This document shows, piece by piece, positions 52,001 through 58,785 of a stretch of DNA of 64,000 nucleotides. Positions within the stretch are counted from its first letter, which is position 1. The number at the start of each line of letters is the position of its first letter. Source of the stretch: an uncultured Bacteroidales bacterium (GTDB taxonomy: Bacteria; Bacteroidota; Bacteroidia; Bacteroidales; F082); the NCBI GenBank assembly GCA_946185535.1, contig CAMHJX010000004.1:62001-126000 (forward strand), read 5' to 3'. Below the pieces are notes generated by a model. The model searched no databases and was not told where the DNA came from. It was given only the letters and a program-made list of their open reading frames with translations. The position numbers were made by a program, and so were the translations under genes.

Positions 52001-52451
52001 CATTCTGAGTGGGGAAGAAAGCATCGGTCGAATAGGCTTCACCGTAGGTGTAAGGCACATCGGCAGGGTTGATGGTGCGCGGGAAATCGCCTTTGGAAGG
52101 GGCCACTTCCATTGGAATATCGGTGTATTGCGCATCAACGACGCGGATGTTGTAATGTTGACGGTCGCCAACGATAGCCGGAACAGCAATCATAGGCAGG
52201 TTGGGCTCGCCAGCGGAAGCAGTGCTTACCGTCTTGGGAACCGAGATGATGTTGGCTTCACCTCGCGGTGTGGTCACCGTTTGGGTGAAGAAACCTGGGA
52301 CTTGCAGGTTGACGGTGATTTGGCTCTCGGAAGAGGAAACCAAATTCGTCTGAATGGTGCTCGGGGTGTTGCTCTTGAGGGCTACCCACTGCTGGCCGAA
52401 AGTCACCACGGTCAGCATGACGAGCAGTAGCGTAATTAAGTTTTTTTTCAT
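49065..52451 (-). CDS. Gingipain-like C25 cysteine peptidase with five beta repeats and T9SS sorting domain
   Basis: A 1128-residue secreted protein. Order: signal peptide (MKKNLITLLLVMLTVVTFG), propeptide-like region to about 200, C25 peptidase domain with His449 in NYCNHGSETSWG and Cys482 in WSVACLNGKYD (the gingipain dyad), an Ig-like part (VTHASSMSSTATSFTVNATNG), five repeats of about 70 residues (about 670-1030) each containing GGTVTGGG...NWTENGNVVS...NLVANF (InlB/Listeria-Bacteroides type), and a type A T9SS C-terminal domain (NVYPNPTKGEFTLEG...KGIYMMHIEASGG...RKIVVE). It is probably exported by T9SS and attached to the surface. Single gene, -7 box at 52480. Confidence 0.92.
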   Translation of the reverse strand: MKKNLITLLLVMLTVVTFGQQWVALKSNTPSTIQTNLVSSSESQITVNLQVPGFFTQTVTTPRGEANIISVPKTVSTASAGEPNLPMIAVPAIVGDRQHYNIRVVDAQYTDIPMEVAPSKGDFPRTINPADVPYTYGEAYSTDAFFPTQNVGLYEPYILRDFRGQNMVVYPFAYNPVSKTLRVYYNMTVEIYSDGLSNENIIDRRSNEVKMDPEIEAMYGNHFINFSEGLSKYTPVVETGHLLIICHDAFMSAMQPFVNWKKQIGRPTTMVGTSTAGTTTTAIQAYIQGQYNANPNLSHVLLVGDVSQIPGISYTAGSGWGGYSGKSDNMYGQVVGNDLYNDIIIGRFSAENETHVTTQVNKVIHYERDSNATDTWLSTGTGVATVAGNGGHFNEDDWQHIDNIRNDLLAYNYTEIHRDYQNAGGANSNAATLSQHINDGVSIINYCNHGSETSWGVFNYSNSNINALTNDNKFPYVWSVACLNGKYDHSQPCFGETWLRATNNSNGTPTGAIGGMFSYISQPWVPPMYGQDEMVDVLTEQHSTNIKRTLGGISFDGNMKILDQYGQNDNAAKGTYLAWILFGDPTLTVRNAVPTDMGVTHASSMSSTATSFTVNATNGDGALATLTRNNEIMGSATINNGTCNITFTAPGTTGTATLTVFGYNKITYIATINITQGGTQQYTINVSANPNIGGTVTGGGIYNQGQSCTVTATANSGYIFTNWTENGNVVSSNASYTFTVNTNRNLVANFTAQSQQYTINVSANPNNGGTVSGGGTYYEGESCTVRAMANMGYTFTNWTENGNVVSTNSRYTFIVTGNRNLVANFTMSTYTITATADPTIGGTVTGGGTFNQGQSCTLTATPSTGYNFVNWTKNGQQVSTNATYTFNVTESAAYVAHFQLQSFTISLSANPTNAGTVSGAGTYDYGTLCTVTATPFQRYLFANWTENGTVVSTDQSYTFTVTANRTLVANFEIPMVEITSEVNPEEAGSVIGAGTYHYGDEVTLTIVRNEDWSFRNWTENGDVVSEEMTYTFIATENRNLVANFLFTEGIGENSIAANVYPNPTKGEFTLEGEGLSHVRIVNAYGQTVYKADLKGDQARIDLSQMGKGIYMMHIEASGGHAVRKIVVE

Positions 52452-52479
52452 AGATTGAAAATGGATTAGTTTTAAAGGG

Positions 52480-52487
52480 CAAAAATA
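52480..52487 (-). promoter_or_regulatory. Promoter -7 box for C25 peptidase
   Basis: Minus strand TATTTTTG, 28 bases upstream of the ATG at 52451. Confidence 0.5.
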
Positions 52488-52508
52488 GTGTTTTTTGCCG
52501 AATGTGGG

Positions 52509-53615
52509 TCAATTTTTGTTGTTTTTCTTCGTAAAAGCGACAGAATCACCCCAAGCGTTGTACAAAACCTTGTGTCCGATGGCTGCGAGACGCATGTCTA
52601 AACAGCTTTGGCACTCGTCAGGTTTGTCCTTGACGCAGGCTTTGTCAGGGTAGATAAGGTAGTTTTCACGAAACTTGTTCGGCGTGAGGTTGGGCATGAT
52701 GACATTGGCTCCGGCGAGAATAGCTTTTTCGCGGCCTTGTGGGTCGACAGTTTGGTTGGCGGTGGCTGCCACCATGTTGATTTCGGGCATCATCAAGCGA
52801 AGGATGGCAATCATCTTCAAGGTCAGTTCCATGCGTTTTTCGGCGGAAGGAATTTGGTCTCTGTATGGCCAAAGTGGCGTGTCGGGGTGGGGGATGAAGG
52901 GGCCCATACCGACCATAGCCACATCTTTTTGCTTGAAGAAGAGCAGGTCATCGGCGAGGTCGTCCAAGGTTTGGAAGGGGAGTCCCACCATCACACCGGT
53001 ACCGGTCTGGTAGCCGACTTTCAGAAGACTGTCGATGCAGGCGAGACGCTGTTGGAAGTCGTGTTTGGCATCGTGCGGGTGAATCTTATAATATAGGTCT
53101 TCGTTCGAGGCCTCGATGCGGAGCAGATAACGGTGCGCACCTGCCTCAAACCAACGGCGATAAGTCTCTTCAGTCTGCTCACCCAATGATAACGTGATGC
53201 CCAAACTTCCATTGTCTATCTTCTTGATTTCCTTGACCAAATGGGTGATTTTGTCGACAAAAGCGGCATCGCTGCGCTCGCCGCTTTGCAGCGCCACCGA
53301 GCCGTAGCCTAACTTGTGCGCCAACTTCGCACATTCGATGACCTCCTCATCGCTGAGTGTGTAGCGTTCGAAGTTCGGGTTCTTGCTGCGCACGCCGCAA
53401 TAGAGGCAGTATTTGGTGCAAACGTTGCTGTATTCAATCAACCCGCGCAGATGGACGAAGTTGTCCAAATGCGCCAACTTCACCTGCAAAGCCTTGTCGA
53501 ACAACAGTTTCTTGTCGTCGCCTTCGGCAACGAGGAGGCTTTTGATTTCCTCATGAGTTAAGGCCCCTGAGCCTGTCGAAGGGCCGATTTTATTTAGTAT
53601 TTCATTGATGGACAT
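52509..53615 (-). CDS. hydE: [FeFe]-hydrogenase maturase HydE
   Basis: A 368-residue radical SAM protein of the HydE branch of the BioB-like group, needed to build the diiron site of [FeFe]-hydrogenase. The SAM cluster is Cys66, Cys70 and Cys73 in SNVCTKYCLYCG. A second cysteine set (ACVKDKPDECQSCLDM) has the C-x7-C-x2-C spacing of the accessory cluster known in some HydE. Residues 11-18 (GPSTGSGA) are encoded by a partial palindromic repeat. No hydF, hydG or hydrogenase gene is nearby, so the maturases are scattered or on another part of the chromosome. Confidence 0.9.
   Translation of the reverse strand: MSINEILNKIGPSTGSGALTHEEIKSLLVAEGDDKKLLFDKALQVKLAHLDNFVHLRGLIEYSNVCTKYCLYCGVRSKNPNFERYTLSDEEVIECAKLAHKLGYGSVALQSGERSDAAFVDKITHLVKEIKKIDNGSLGITLSLGEQTEETYRRWFEAGAHRYLLRIEASNEDLYYKIHPHDAKHDFQQRLACIDSLLKVGYQTGTGVMVGLPFQTLDDLADDLLFFKQKDVAMVGMGPFIPHPDTPLWPYRDQIPSAEKRMELTLKMIAILRLMMPEINMVAATANQTVDPQGREKAILAGANVIMPNLTPNKFRENYLIYPDKACVKDKPDECQSCLDMRLAAIGHKVLYNAWGDSVAFTKKNNKN
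53561..53587. repeat. CTGAGCCTGTCGAA repeat inserted in frame in hydE
   Basis: GGCCCCTGAGCCTGTCGAAG followed by GGCC; one arm of the 21106-21187 element with short GGCCC/GGGCC ends. Encodes GPSTGSGA near the HydE N-terminus. Confidence 0.82.
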
Positions 53616-53637
53616 ATCGTGTTTTGAAAATTTGCTG

Positions 53638-53672
53638 CAAATGTAGGAATTTCCGAAAAATGCTTATATTTG
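53638..53672. promoter_or_regulatory. Divergent promoters for hydE and DUF1016 nuclease
   Basis: Minus strand TACATTTG (53638-53645), 23 bases upstream of the hydE ATG, and plus strand TATATTTG (53665-53672), 14 bases upstream of the ATG at 53686. The boxes are 19 bases apart and back to back. Confidence 0.6.
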
Positions 53673-53685
53673 CAGGGCGAAATAA

Positions 53686-54867
53686 ATGGATATGGACAAG
53701 AAGACTGTACGGATCATACCATCGAATCCCGATGACTTTGAAAGGCAATTCGCTTACGTGGATTCCATCATCAACAAGCATCGCACAACCGCGATAGCCA
53801 CGGTGAATATGGAGTCGTTGCTAACGGCTTGGGAAGTGGGTCAATACATATCCATTCAATTAAAGTCTTCCCACTGGGGCAGCAAGGTGGTCAGCGAACT
53901 GGCCGATTACCTGAAGAGGCAAAATCCCAAACGTCGGGGATTCGGGAAACGCCATCTTTATAATATGGTAAAGTTCTATGACACTTATAGCACCGATGAT
54001 TTTCAGCGTCTTGGCGAGCATTTGAAATTGGATGAAATTGTGCAATTACCGATTGCACAATTAGAAGACACTAACGGACAGAATGAAATTGTGCAATTGC
54101 CAATTGCACAAATTGACAGTGCTTTGAAGCCCATGCCTATTGTATTGACTCTGAACACTTTCACAAACCATATTGAGATTCTTAACCGTTGTTCGACTAA
54201 TGAAGAACGAGTGTTCTATATGTTGTATGCGGCTCACCAAAGGCTCAAGACCGAGGAGTTGCGCCGTTGTATCGTTACGCAAACGCATGTTGCTTTGTTG
54301 GGCAAGGAAAAAATGATGTCGCCAAAGTTGCGCGATAGTTATCCCAACATAGATTTCGTATTGAAAGACAAAGCCGTAGTGGATTTCTTGAACCTGCCTC
54401 AAAAACACAACGAGCACCATCTGCATAAAGGCTTGATTGAACACATGAAAGAATTCATCCTTGAGTTGGGCAAGGACTTCTTGTTTGTTGATAGCGAGTA
54501 TGCCGTGCAGGTGGGTGGTTCCACAAAACGCATTGACTTGTTGTTTTATCATAGGGCACTGCAATGTCTTGTGGCTATTGAGTTGAAGGCTGTCGATTTT
54601 GAGCCAGAATTTGTCGGGAAGATGGACATGTACCTTGAAGCCCTTGACCGAGATGTGAAACGCGACAACGAAAACCCGAGCATTGGCATCATCCTGTGCC
54701 CCTCTGCCGACCGCAGCATGGTGGAATACACATTAAGCCGCTCGTTAAGCCCGACCATGGTGACCGAATATCGCCGCAAACTCATCCCACAAGAGGTGAT
54801 GCAAAAGTCGTTGGACGAATATTGTTCGTATTTGGGTGCAAATTTGAATGAAAATACTGATAATTAA
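53686..54867 (+). CDS. DUF1016 (YhcG-like) PD-(D/E)XK nuclease family protein
   Basis: A 393-residue protein. The N-terminal helical DUF1016 domain has LLTAWEVGQYISIQLKSSHWGSKVVSELADYLKRQNPKRRGFGKRHLYNMVKFY (about 45-97). The C-terminal nuclease domain has GKDFLFVDSEYAVQVGGSTKRIDLLFYHRALQCLVAIELKA (about 262-302), with the D and E-x-K of the PD-(D/E)XK fold. The family is common next to restriction and mobile loci, with no proven function. In the middle a 51-base unit is tandemly repeated in frame (EIVQLPIAQ twice, about 118-143), each copy carrying a perfect palindrome. Single gene with its own promoter. Confidence 0.88.
   Translation: MDMDKKTVRIIPSNPDDFERQFAYVDSIINKHRTTAIATVNMESLLTAWEVGQYISIQLKSSHWGSKVVSELADYLKRQNPKRRGFGKRHLYNMVKFYDTYSTDDFQRLGEHLKLDEIVQLPIAQLEDTNGQNEIVQLPIAQIDSALKPMPIVLTLNTFTNHIEILNRCSTNEERVFYMLYAAHQRLKTEELRRCIVTQTHVALLGKEKMMSPKLRDSYPNIDFVLKDKAVVDFLNLPQKHNEHHLHKGLIEHMKEFILELGKDFLFVDSEYAVQVGGSTKRIDLLFYHRALQCLVAIELKAVDFEPEFVGKMDMYLEALDRDVKRDNENPSIGIILCPSADRSMVEYTLSRSLSPTMVTEYRRKLIPQEVMQKSLDEYCSYLGANLNENTDN
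54037..54112. repeat. Tandem palindromes TTGTGCAAT within the DUF1016 gene
   Basis: Copy 1: ATTGTGCAAT (54037-54046)/ATTGCACAAT (54052-54061). Copy 2: TTGTGCAATTG (54089-54099)/CAATTGCACAA (54101-54111). Period 51 bases, so the frame is kept. Confidence 0.85.
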
Positions 54868-54945
54868 CACAATAATAATCAATAACTTAAAAACAAAAGA
54901 ATAGACAAACAAATACAAACATATTAGCAGATAGCACTTGTTGCT

Positions 54946-55104
54946 GTCCTTGACTCTCAATTTTCCACAAGTCCCCATTTTCGGGGGCAACAACTCAAGG
55001 ACAAGTTACAAATGCCGTAGTTGCTACGGCGTGGAATACTTGTTAGAGTTGTGGGCGTGGAAACCCGAGAGTCAAGCAAGGAATTGATTCCACGCTTTTT
55101 TTTT
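54946..55104 (+). ncRNA. Candidate structured leader RNA/attenuator with alternative stems
   Basis: Hand folding shows stem P1 CTTGACTCTC (54949-54958)/GAGAGTCAAG (55067-55076) enclosing three hairpins: CCCC/GGGG (54973-54986); ACAACTC/GAGTTGT (54990/55046), ACAAGT/ACTTGT (55001/55038) and GCCGTAG/CTACGGC (55014-55030) stacked; and GGG/CCC (55053-55066). P1 competes with GTCCTTGA (54946)/TCAAGGAC (54995). A terminator stem GCGTGGAA (55055-55062)/TTCCACGC (55088-55095) runs directly into nine T residues (55096-55104); a second GCGTGGAAT at 55029 can pair with the same 3' strand. The gene starts 57 bases later. It could be a riboswitch-like attenuator or a separate small RNA. No known family was recognised and no covariation test was made. 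Confidence 0.55.
55055..55104 (+). terminator. Intrinsic terminator at the end of the leader RNA
   Basis: Eight-pair stem GCGTGGAA/TTCCACGC with a 25-base loop, then nine T residues. The loop contains the 3' strand of P1, so terminator and P1 are linked in folding. Confidence 0.65.
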
Positions 55105-55161
55105 ATGCAATTTGATAACAACAAATCATTAACAATAAACAAAAAGAAAGGAAACAAAGCT

Positions 55162-56502
55162 ATGAAGAAAATGCTTTTAATGATTGCTTGTATTGTTTTC
55201 TGTTTAATGGAAACTCAAGCAAAAAACAATGAAAGTTTAACAAACACAGAAAAACAAGTCATGGTTAGCCAAGAAGTTACGGTTAGCCAACAAACGGAAA
55301 ATGACACAATAATCACATTTAGTCAATTGCAAAACGCAGTTGGCCATGTAGTTCGAATTTGTGCCAATAAATATGACCGTGCACTTGTTTATGCTCCAGA
55401 AGGTTGTAATGACTTCGTTTGGGCAATTGGTGATGAAGCAATTTACAATGTCAGCCCAGTAATACTAAACAAAAACCAATCTAATCATTTTTCTTGCTGG
55501 TTTTATGGTTGTGGCCACGATTTTGGCTTCGACGTTTACTTCATAGACCCCAACGTCCCCACCGAGACCACCGAAGAAATCTGGATCCACAGCGGCGAGC
55601 TTGCCGAGCTATCGGCTGTCGGAAGCGACTCGGCCAGCATGTACAGCATCCGCTGGAATACAGGCGAAGAAGAAAACGTAATCTACAAACCGGCGGGAAC
55701 CTACATCGCCGGAATCTCTGACATGTGTGCAACTGCATACAGGACGAAAATCGTCAAAGAGAGTGTCGAAATCGACCTTGCTACTTGCGACCTTGAGAGC
55801 AACTTAAACATGGTCACATGGCCCACTACCGAGGCACAAGCCCAGTACATAGACCATGTCATCGTGAAGCGCGACGGCCTACAGGTCGGCACAGCCAACT
55901 ACTCCGACGGCCAGTTCATCGACAACATCGGAAGCGATGCTGCATCCCGTACTTACACACTCACAGCCATCGCCACTGATGGCACAGAATGTCCCATCGT
56001 AAGCTATCCTAAGGAAACGATACACATGAGCTACACTTTGGGCATGAACAACACCATCGAAATCGGATGGAACACCCCGACGGGATACGACTTGTTAGGC
56101 TACAATGTCTGCGAATGGCATGAAAACGATGGTTCGCTCAACGTCATTGATTATGTCGGTGCTAGCGTCACCAGCTACACCTGCTCGCAAAGCCAGTTCG
56201 ACCAGGGTTACATTGTCGTGCAAGGCGTTGAAGCAGGCAAGGATGGCGAAACGCGCCTGCTCTCCAACCGCAGCATGGACCTTGTCGGTCTTGGTGAGAA
56301 CGAGGCCACGACGTTCAAAGTCTATCCGAATCCTGCCAAAGACCGTTTCACGATTGAGGGCACGGGCACATTGACTGTCACCAACACCCTTGGGCAGACT
56401 GTTTTGACCCGCGAAATCGACGGAAAAGCCACTATGGAATTACCGCAAGGCCTGTATTTTGTGAAATTGTGCGGTGTCACGCGGAAGGTTGTGGTGGAAT
56501 AA
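55162..56502 (+). CDS. Secreted protein with T9SS type A sorting domain, mosaic gene
   Basis: From ATG 55162 the product is 446 residues: signal peptide (MKKMLLMIACIVFCLMETQA), an unrecognised N-terminal domain with several Cys (CANKYDRALVYAPEGCNDF, HFSCWFYGCGHDFG), a beta-rich middle with fibronectin-like stretches (WTTTEAQ-like, 'IEIGWNTPTGYDLLGYNVCEW'), and a type A T9SS C-terminal domain (VYPNPAKDRFTIEGTGTLTV...GLYFVKLCGVTRKVVVE). The protein is probably surface-attached; its role is unknown. The first 380 bases are AT-rich with codons such as TTA and AAA, then composition changes sharply near 55540 to the GC-rich style of the rest of the window, suggesting recombination. The structured RNA lies directly upstream. 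Confidence 0.82.
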   Translation: MKKMLLMIACIVFCLMETQAKNNESLTNTEKQVMVSQEVTVSQQTENDTIITFSQLQNAVGHVVRICANKYDRALVYAPEGCNDFVWAIGDEAIYNVSPVILNKNQSNHFSCWFYGCGHDFGFDVYFIDPNVPTETTEEIWIHSGELAELSAVGSDSASMYSIRWNTGEEENVIYKPAGTYIAGISDMCATAYRTKIVKESVEIDLATCDLESNLNMVTWPTTEAQAQYIDHVIVKRDGLQVGTANYSDGQFIDNIGSDAASRTYTLTAIATDGTECPIVSYPKETIHMSYTLGMNNTIEIGWNTPTGYDLLGYNVCEWHENDGSLNVIDYVGASVTSYTCSQSQFDQGYIVVQGVEAGKDGETRLLSNRSMDLVGLGENEATTFKVYPNPAKDRFTIEGTGTLTVTNTLGQTVLTREIDGKATMELPQGLYFVKLCGVTRKVVVE

Positions 56503-56865
56503 CTTTTGGCACGCAAAATACGCTGAACTATGTGAATTTGCTGTCGCTTTGCGCCAACGCGCTTTGCGTCATTGCGAGGAGGCACGACGAAGCAATCCAG
56601 AGAGTCGGCCAATACCATTCGTCTGGATTGCTTCGTTCCTCGCAATGACGCGAAGCGACACCAAGTTTGTGTCCGGCAGGCTTCTGCGAGTTCTGCGTGA
56701 AAAAACACGTCCGGCAGGTTCTGCGTATTCTGCGAATTCTGCGTGAGGAAAACGAACAATCCTCGGCTTTCGGGTCGGGGATTGTTTGTTTCTCGGTTGA
56801 GGGTGTTTTTTCGTACAGATTTACGATTGAATCGAAAGGAGTTTTCGCATTTGGACAAAAACATC
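56503..56865. repeat. Repeat-filled spacer (CGTCATTGCGAGG palindrome and TTCTGCGTR nonamers)
   Basis: No gene is seen in this 363-base spacer. Bases 56541-56661 are a palindromic element: GCGTCATTGCGAGGAGGCAC...AATCCAG (56566-56600) and CTGGATTGCTTCGTTCCTCG...ATGACGC (56623-56651), with TGTCGCTTTGCG/CGCGAAGCGACA at the outer ends. Bases 56663-56745 repeat CCGGCAGG and TTCTGCGTA/TTCTGCGAA nonamers. A terminator follows. Confidence 0.82.
56748..56791. terminator. Bidirectional terminator between T9SS cargo gene and Rpn-type gene
   Basis: AAACGAACAATCC and GGATTGTTTGTTT pair with one mismatch around TCGG/TCGG-containing loop; A-rich and T-rich sides on each strand. Confidence 0.8.
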
Positions 56866-57711
56866 CTACAAACCATCAATTTCCTCTAACGTCAAATCAG
56901 TTACTTGTGAAATGATGGAGTAGTCTATCCCTAAGGCCTTCATTTTACGGGCATTTTCGTTTTTTTCGTTCAAAACGCCCTTTTGGTATGAGGTGTCCAT
57001 CGAGTTCTTCAAATCGCGATAAATCTTCACACTGTCTTCGTACTCAAGGATTTCTTCGGGGGTGAATCGCGCAATTTCAGCCTGTTCGAATAGTTTCTTG
57101 AAAACACGTTCTTGCAATGCGGCAGGCCGGTCGAAAAGTCGGGTGAGGTTTTTTAAGACAAACAGCCATTTGTCCAACATCCCATCGAGTTCATCCTCGG
57201 TCTTGTTGAACTTGGGCATTTCCAAATAAATGAAAGTCAACTTGTCGTAAAAAACGTGTTTGTCATCCTTGTCCATCAATTTCACTTCGTGATGGAAGCA
57301 ACTTGGTGCATATTCGTCCTCGGGGAACACAAAATTCAGGATGCCGACCGTATAAACGCTTTTCAGTTCAAAGTTCCAATCGGAGCCACGTTGACCTTGT
57401 TGCTGGATGGGAAATGAGGCATAGAAAACGCTGCGATCCTTGAAGAAAGCCTGTTCGGTTTTTTGCATCTCAACGATGATTTTCTCACCTTTCTCTGTCT
57501 CGCAATACACATCAAAAATGGCCCGCCGACTGCCGTATGCGCTTATTTGTTCGTTGGGCAAATAAGTGATGTCGGTGATGACCTCATCGCCACGAAACAG
57601 CGCATTGAGAAAACTGATGAGCAAGTCCTTGTTCATCTCGGTGCCGAATAGTTTCTTGAAACCAAAGTCGGTGTAAGGGTTGACGTAACGTTCTCTTCTC
57701 TCGTCAATCAT
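56866..57711 (-). CDS. Rpn family PD-(D/E)XK nuclease/putative transposase-like protein
   Basis: A 281-residue member of the Rpn/PDDEXK_2 family (recombination-promoting nuclease). N-terminus VNPYTDFGFKKLFGTEMNKDLLISFLNALF, then FDVYCETEKGEKIIVEMQKTEQAFFKDRSVFYAS, which carries the D...E-x-Q/K nuclease core (about 70-100). The C-terminal helix region (LTLEEIDGL) is usual for Bacteroidota copies, which occur many times per genome. No inverted repeats of an IS were found around it, so it looks like a stand-alone copy. Own promoter: TAACTTTG on the minus strand at 57735-57742. Confidence 0.9.
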   Translation of the reverse strand: MIDERRERYVNPYTDFGFKKLFGTEMNKDLLISFLNALFRGDEVITDITYLPNEQISAYGSRRAIFDVYCETEKGEKIIVEMQKTEQAFFKDRSVFYASFPIQQQGQRGSDWNFELKSVYTVGILNFVFPEDEYAPSCFHHEVKLMDKDDKHVFYDKLTFIYLEMPKFNKTEDELDGMLDKWLFVLKNLTRLFDRPAALQERVFKKLFEQAEIARFTPEEILEYEDSVKIYRDLKNSMDTSYQKGVLNEKNENARKMKALGIDYSIISQVTDLTLEEIDGL

Positions 57712-57734
57712 GGTTTGATGATGATTTATCGGTG

Positions 57735-57742
57735 CAAAGTTA
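57735..57742 (-). promoter_or_regulatory. Promoter -7 box for Rpn-type gene
   Basis: Minus strand TAACTTTG, 23 bases upstream of the ATG at 57711. Confidence 0.5.
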
Positions 57743-57784
57743 ACATAAAAAACTGTACAAGCAATCTAAACGGGAAAAAATCCG

Positions 57785-57792
57785 TACCTTTG
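57785..57792 (+). promoter_or_regulatory. Promoter -7 box for etfBA-acd operon
   Basis: TACCTTTG followed by CCGCG, 32 bases upstream of the etfB ATG. Confidence 0.6.
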
Positions 57793-57824
57793 CCGCGAAA
57801 TTTGAAAACGAGAAATTTTATTTT

Positions 57825-58700
57825 ATGACCAAAGCTTTGAAAATCGTGGTGCTTGCCAAGCAGGTGCCCGATACTAGGAATGTGGGCAAAGACGCCATGA
57901 CGCCGGAAGGCACCGTCAACCGCGCCGCCCTGCCCGCCATCTTCAACCCCGAAGACCTGAATGCCCTTGAACAGGCCCTGCGCCTCAAGGAGCAACATCC
58001 AGGCAGCACCGTCGGCGTGCTCACCATGGGCCCGCCGCGCGCCGGTGAGATCATCCGCCAAGGCCTCTTCCGCGGAGCCGACACGGGCTGGCTGCTCACC
58101 GACCGCCTCTTTGCAGGCGCCGACACCCTCGCCACTTCGTATGCCCTCGCCACCGCCATCAAGAAAATTGGCGATGTCGACATCGTCATCGGAGGCCGTC
58201 AGGCCATCGACGGCGACACCGCTCAGGTGGGTCCCCAAGTGGCACAGAAACTGGGGCTCAACCAAGTGACTTACGCCGAGGAAATCCTCAAGATCGAAAA
58301 CAACATCGCCACTATCCGCCGCCATATCGACGGTGGCGTGGAGACCGTGGAAGTGCCGCTGCCCTGCGTGATTACCGTCAACGGCAGCGCTGCACCCTGC
58401 CGTCCCTGCAACGCCAAGTTGGTGATGAAATACAAGTATGCCTCATGTCCGCTGGAGCGTCAGCCCGAAGATCCTCGCGCCGACCTCTATGCCAGCCGCG
58501 ACTACCTCAACCTCAACCAGTGGAGCGTGGCCGACGTGGATGGCGACCCCAACCAGTGCGGCCTCTCTGGTAGTCCCACCAAGGTGAAAACCGTGCAGAA
58601 CATCGTCTTTCAGGCCAAGGAGAGCAAGACCCTCACGGCCAGCGACGCCGATGTGGAAGGCCTAATTAAAGAGTTACTTGAAGAAAAGATAATTGGATGA
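57825..58700 (+). CDS. etfB: Electron transfer flavoprotein, beta subunit
   Basis: A 291-residue EtfB/FixA-type protein that carries electrons from acyl-CoA dehydrogenase with EtfA. Typical segments: KIVVLAKQVPDTRNVG, NPEDLNALEQALRLKE, TMGPPRAGEIIRQGLFRGAD, the signature GGRQAIDGDTAQVGPQVA and LPCVITVNG. It is longer at the C-terminus than classical mitochondrial EtfB. First gene of a three-gene unit with etfA and an acyl-CoA dehydrogenase. Confidence 0.95.
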   Translation: MTKALKIVVLAKQVPDTRNVGKDAMTPEGTVNRAALPAIFNPEDLNALEQALRLKEQHPGSTVGVLTMGPPRAGEIIRQGLFRGADTGWLLTDRLFAGADTLATSYALATAIKKIGDVDIVIGGRQAIDGDTAQVGPQVAQKLGLNQVTYAEEILKIENNIATIRRHIDGGVETVEVPLPCVITVNGSAAPCRPCNAKLVMKYKYASCPLERQPEDPRADLYASRDYLNLNQWSVADVDGDPNQCGLSGSPTKVKTVQNIVFQAKESKTLTASDADVEGLIKELLEEKIIG

Positions 58701-58770
58701 CGCGAGACTACGAGACGCGAGACACGAGACTTTGGTTTGTCCCGCGTCCCGCAGTCCCGTGTCCCGAGTC
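58699..58770 (+). repeat. GAGACT/AGTCCC leader repeat, copy D
   Basis: GACGCGAGACTACGAGACGC and ACACGAGACTTTGG on the 5' arm; GTCCCGCGTCCCGCAGTCCC and GTGTCCCGAGTC on the 3' arm. It fills the etfB-etfA gap and ends 15 bases before the etfA ATG. Confidence 0.85.
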
Positions 58771-58785
58771 AAAAAAGAATGAACT

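Noticed and set aside
54745..55157. Small minus-strand frames over the 54946-55104 region
   Set aside because: They run through the hairpins of the candidate RNA, have no start context and show no protein-like features.
56866..57711. Intact insertion sequence around the Rpn-type gene
   Set aside because: No terminal inverted repeats or target duplication were seen; the neighbouring palindromes belong to terminators or unrelated repeat families.
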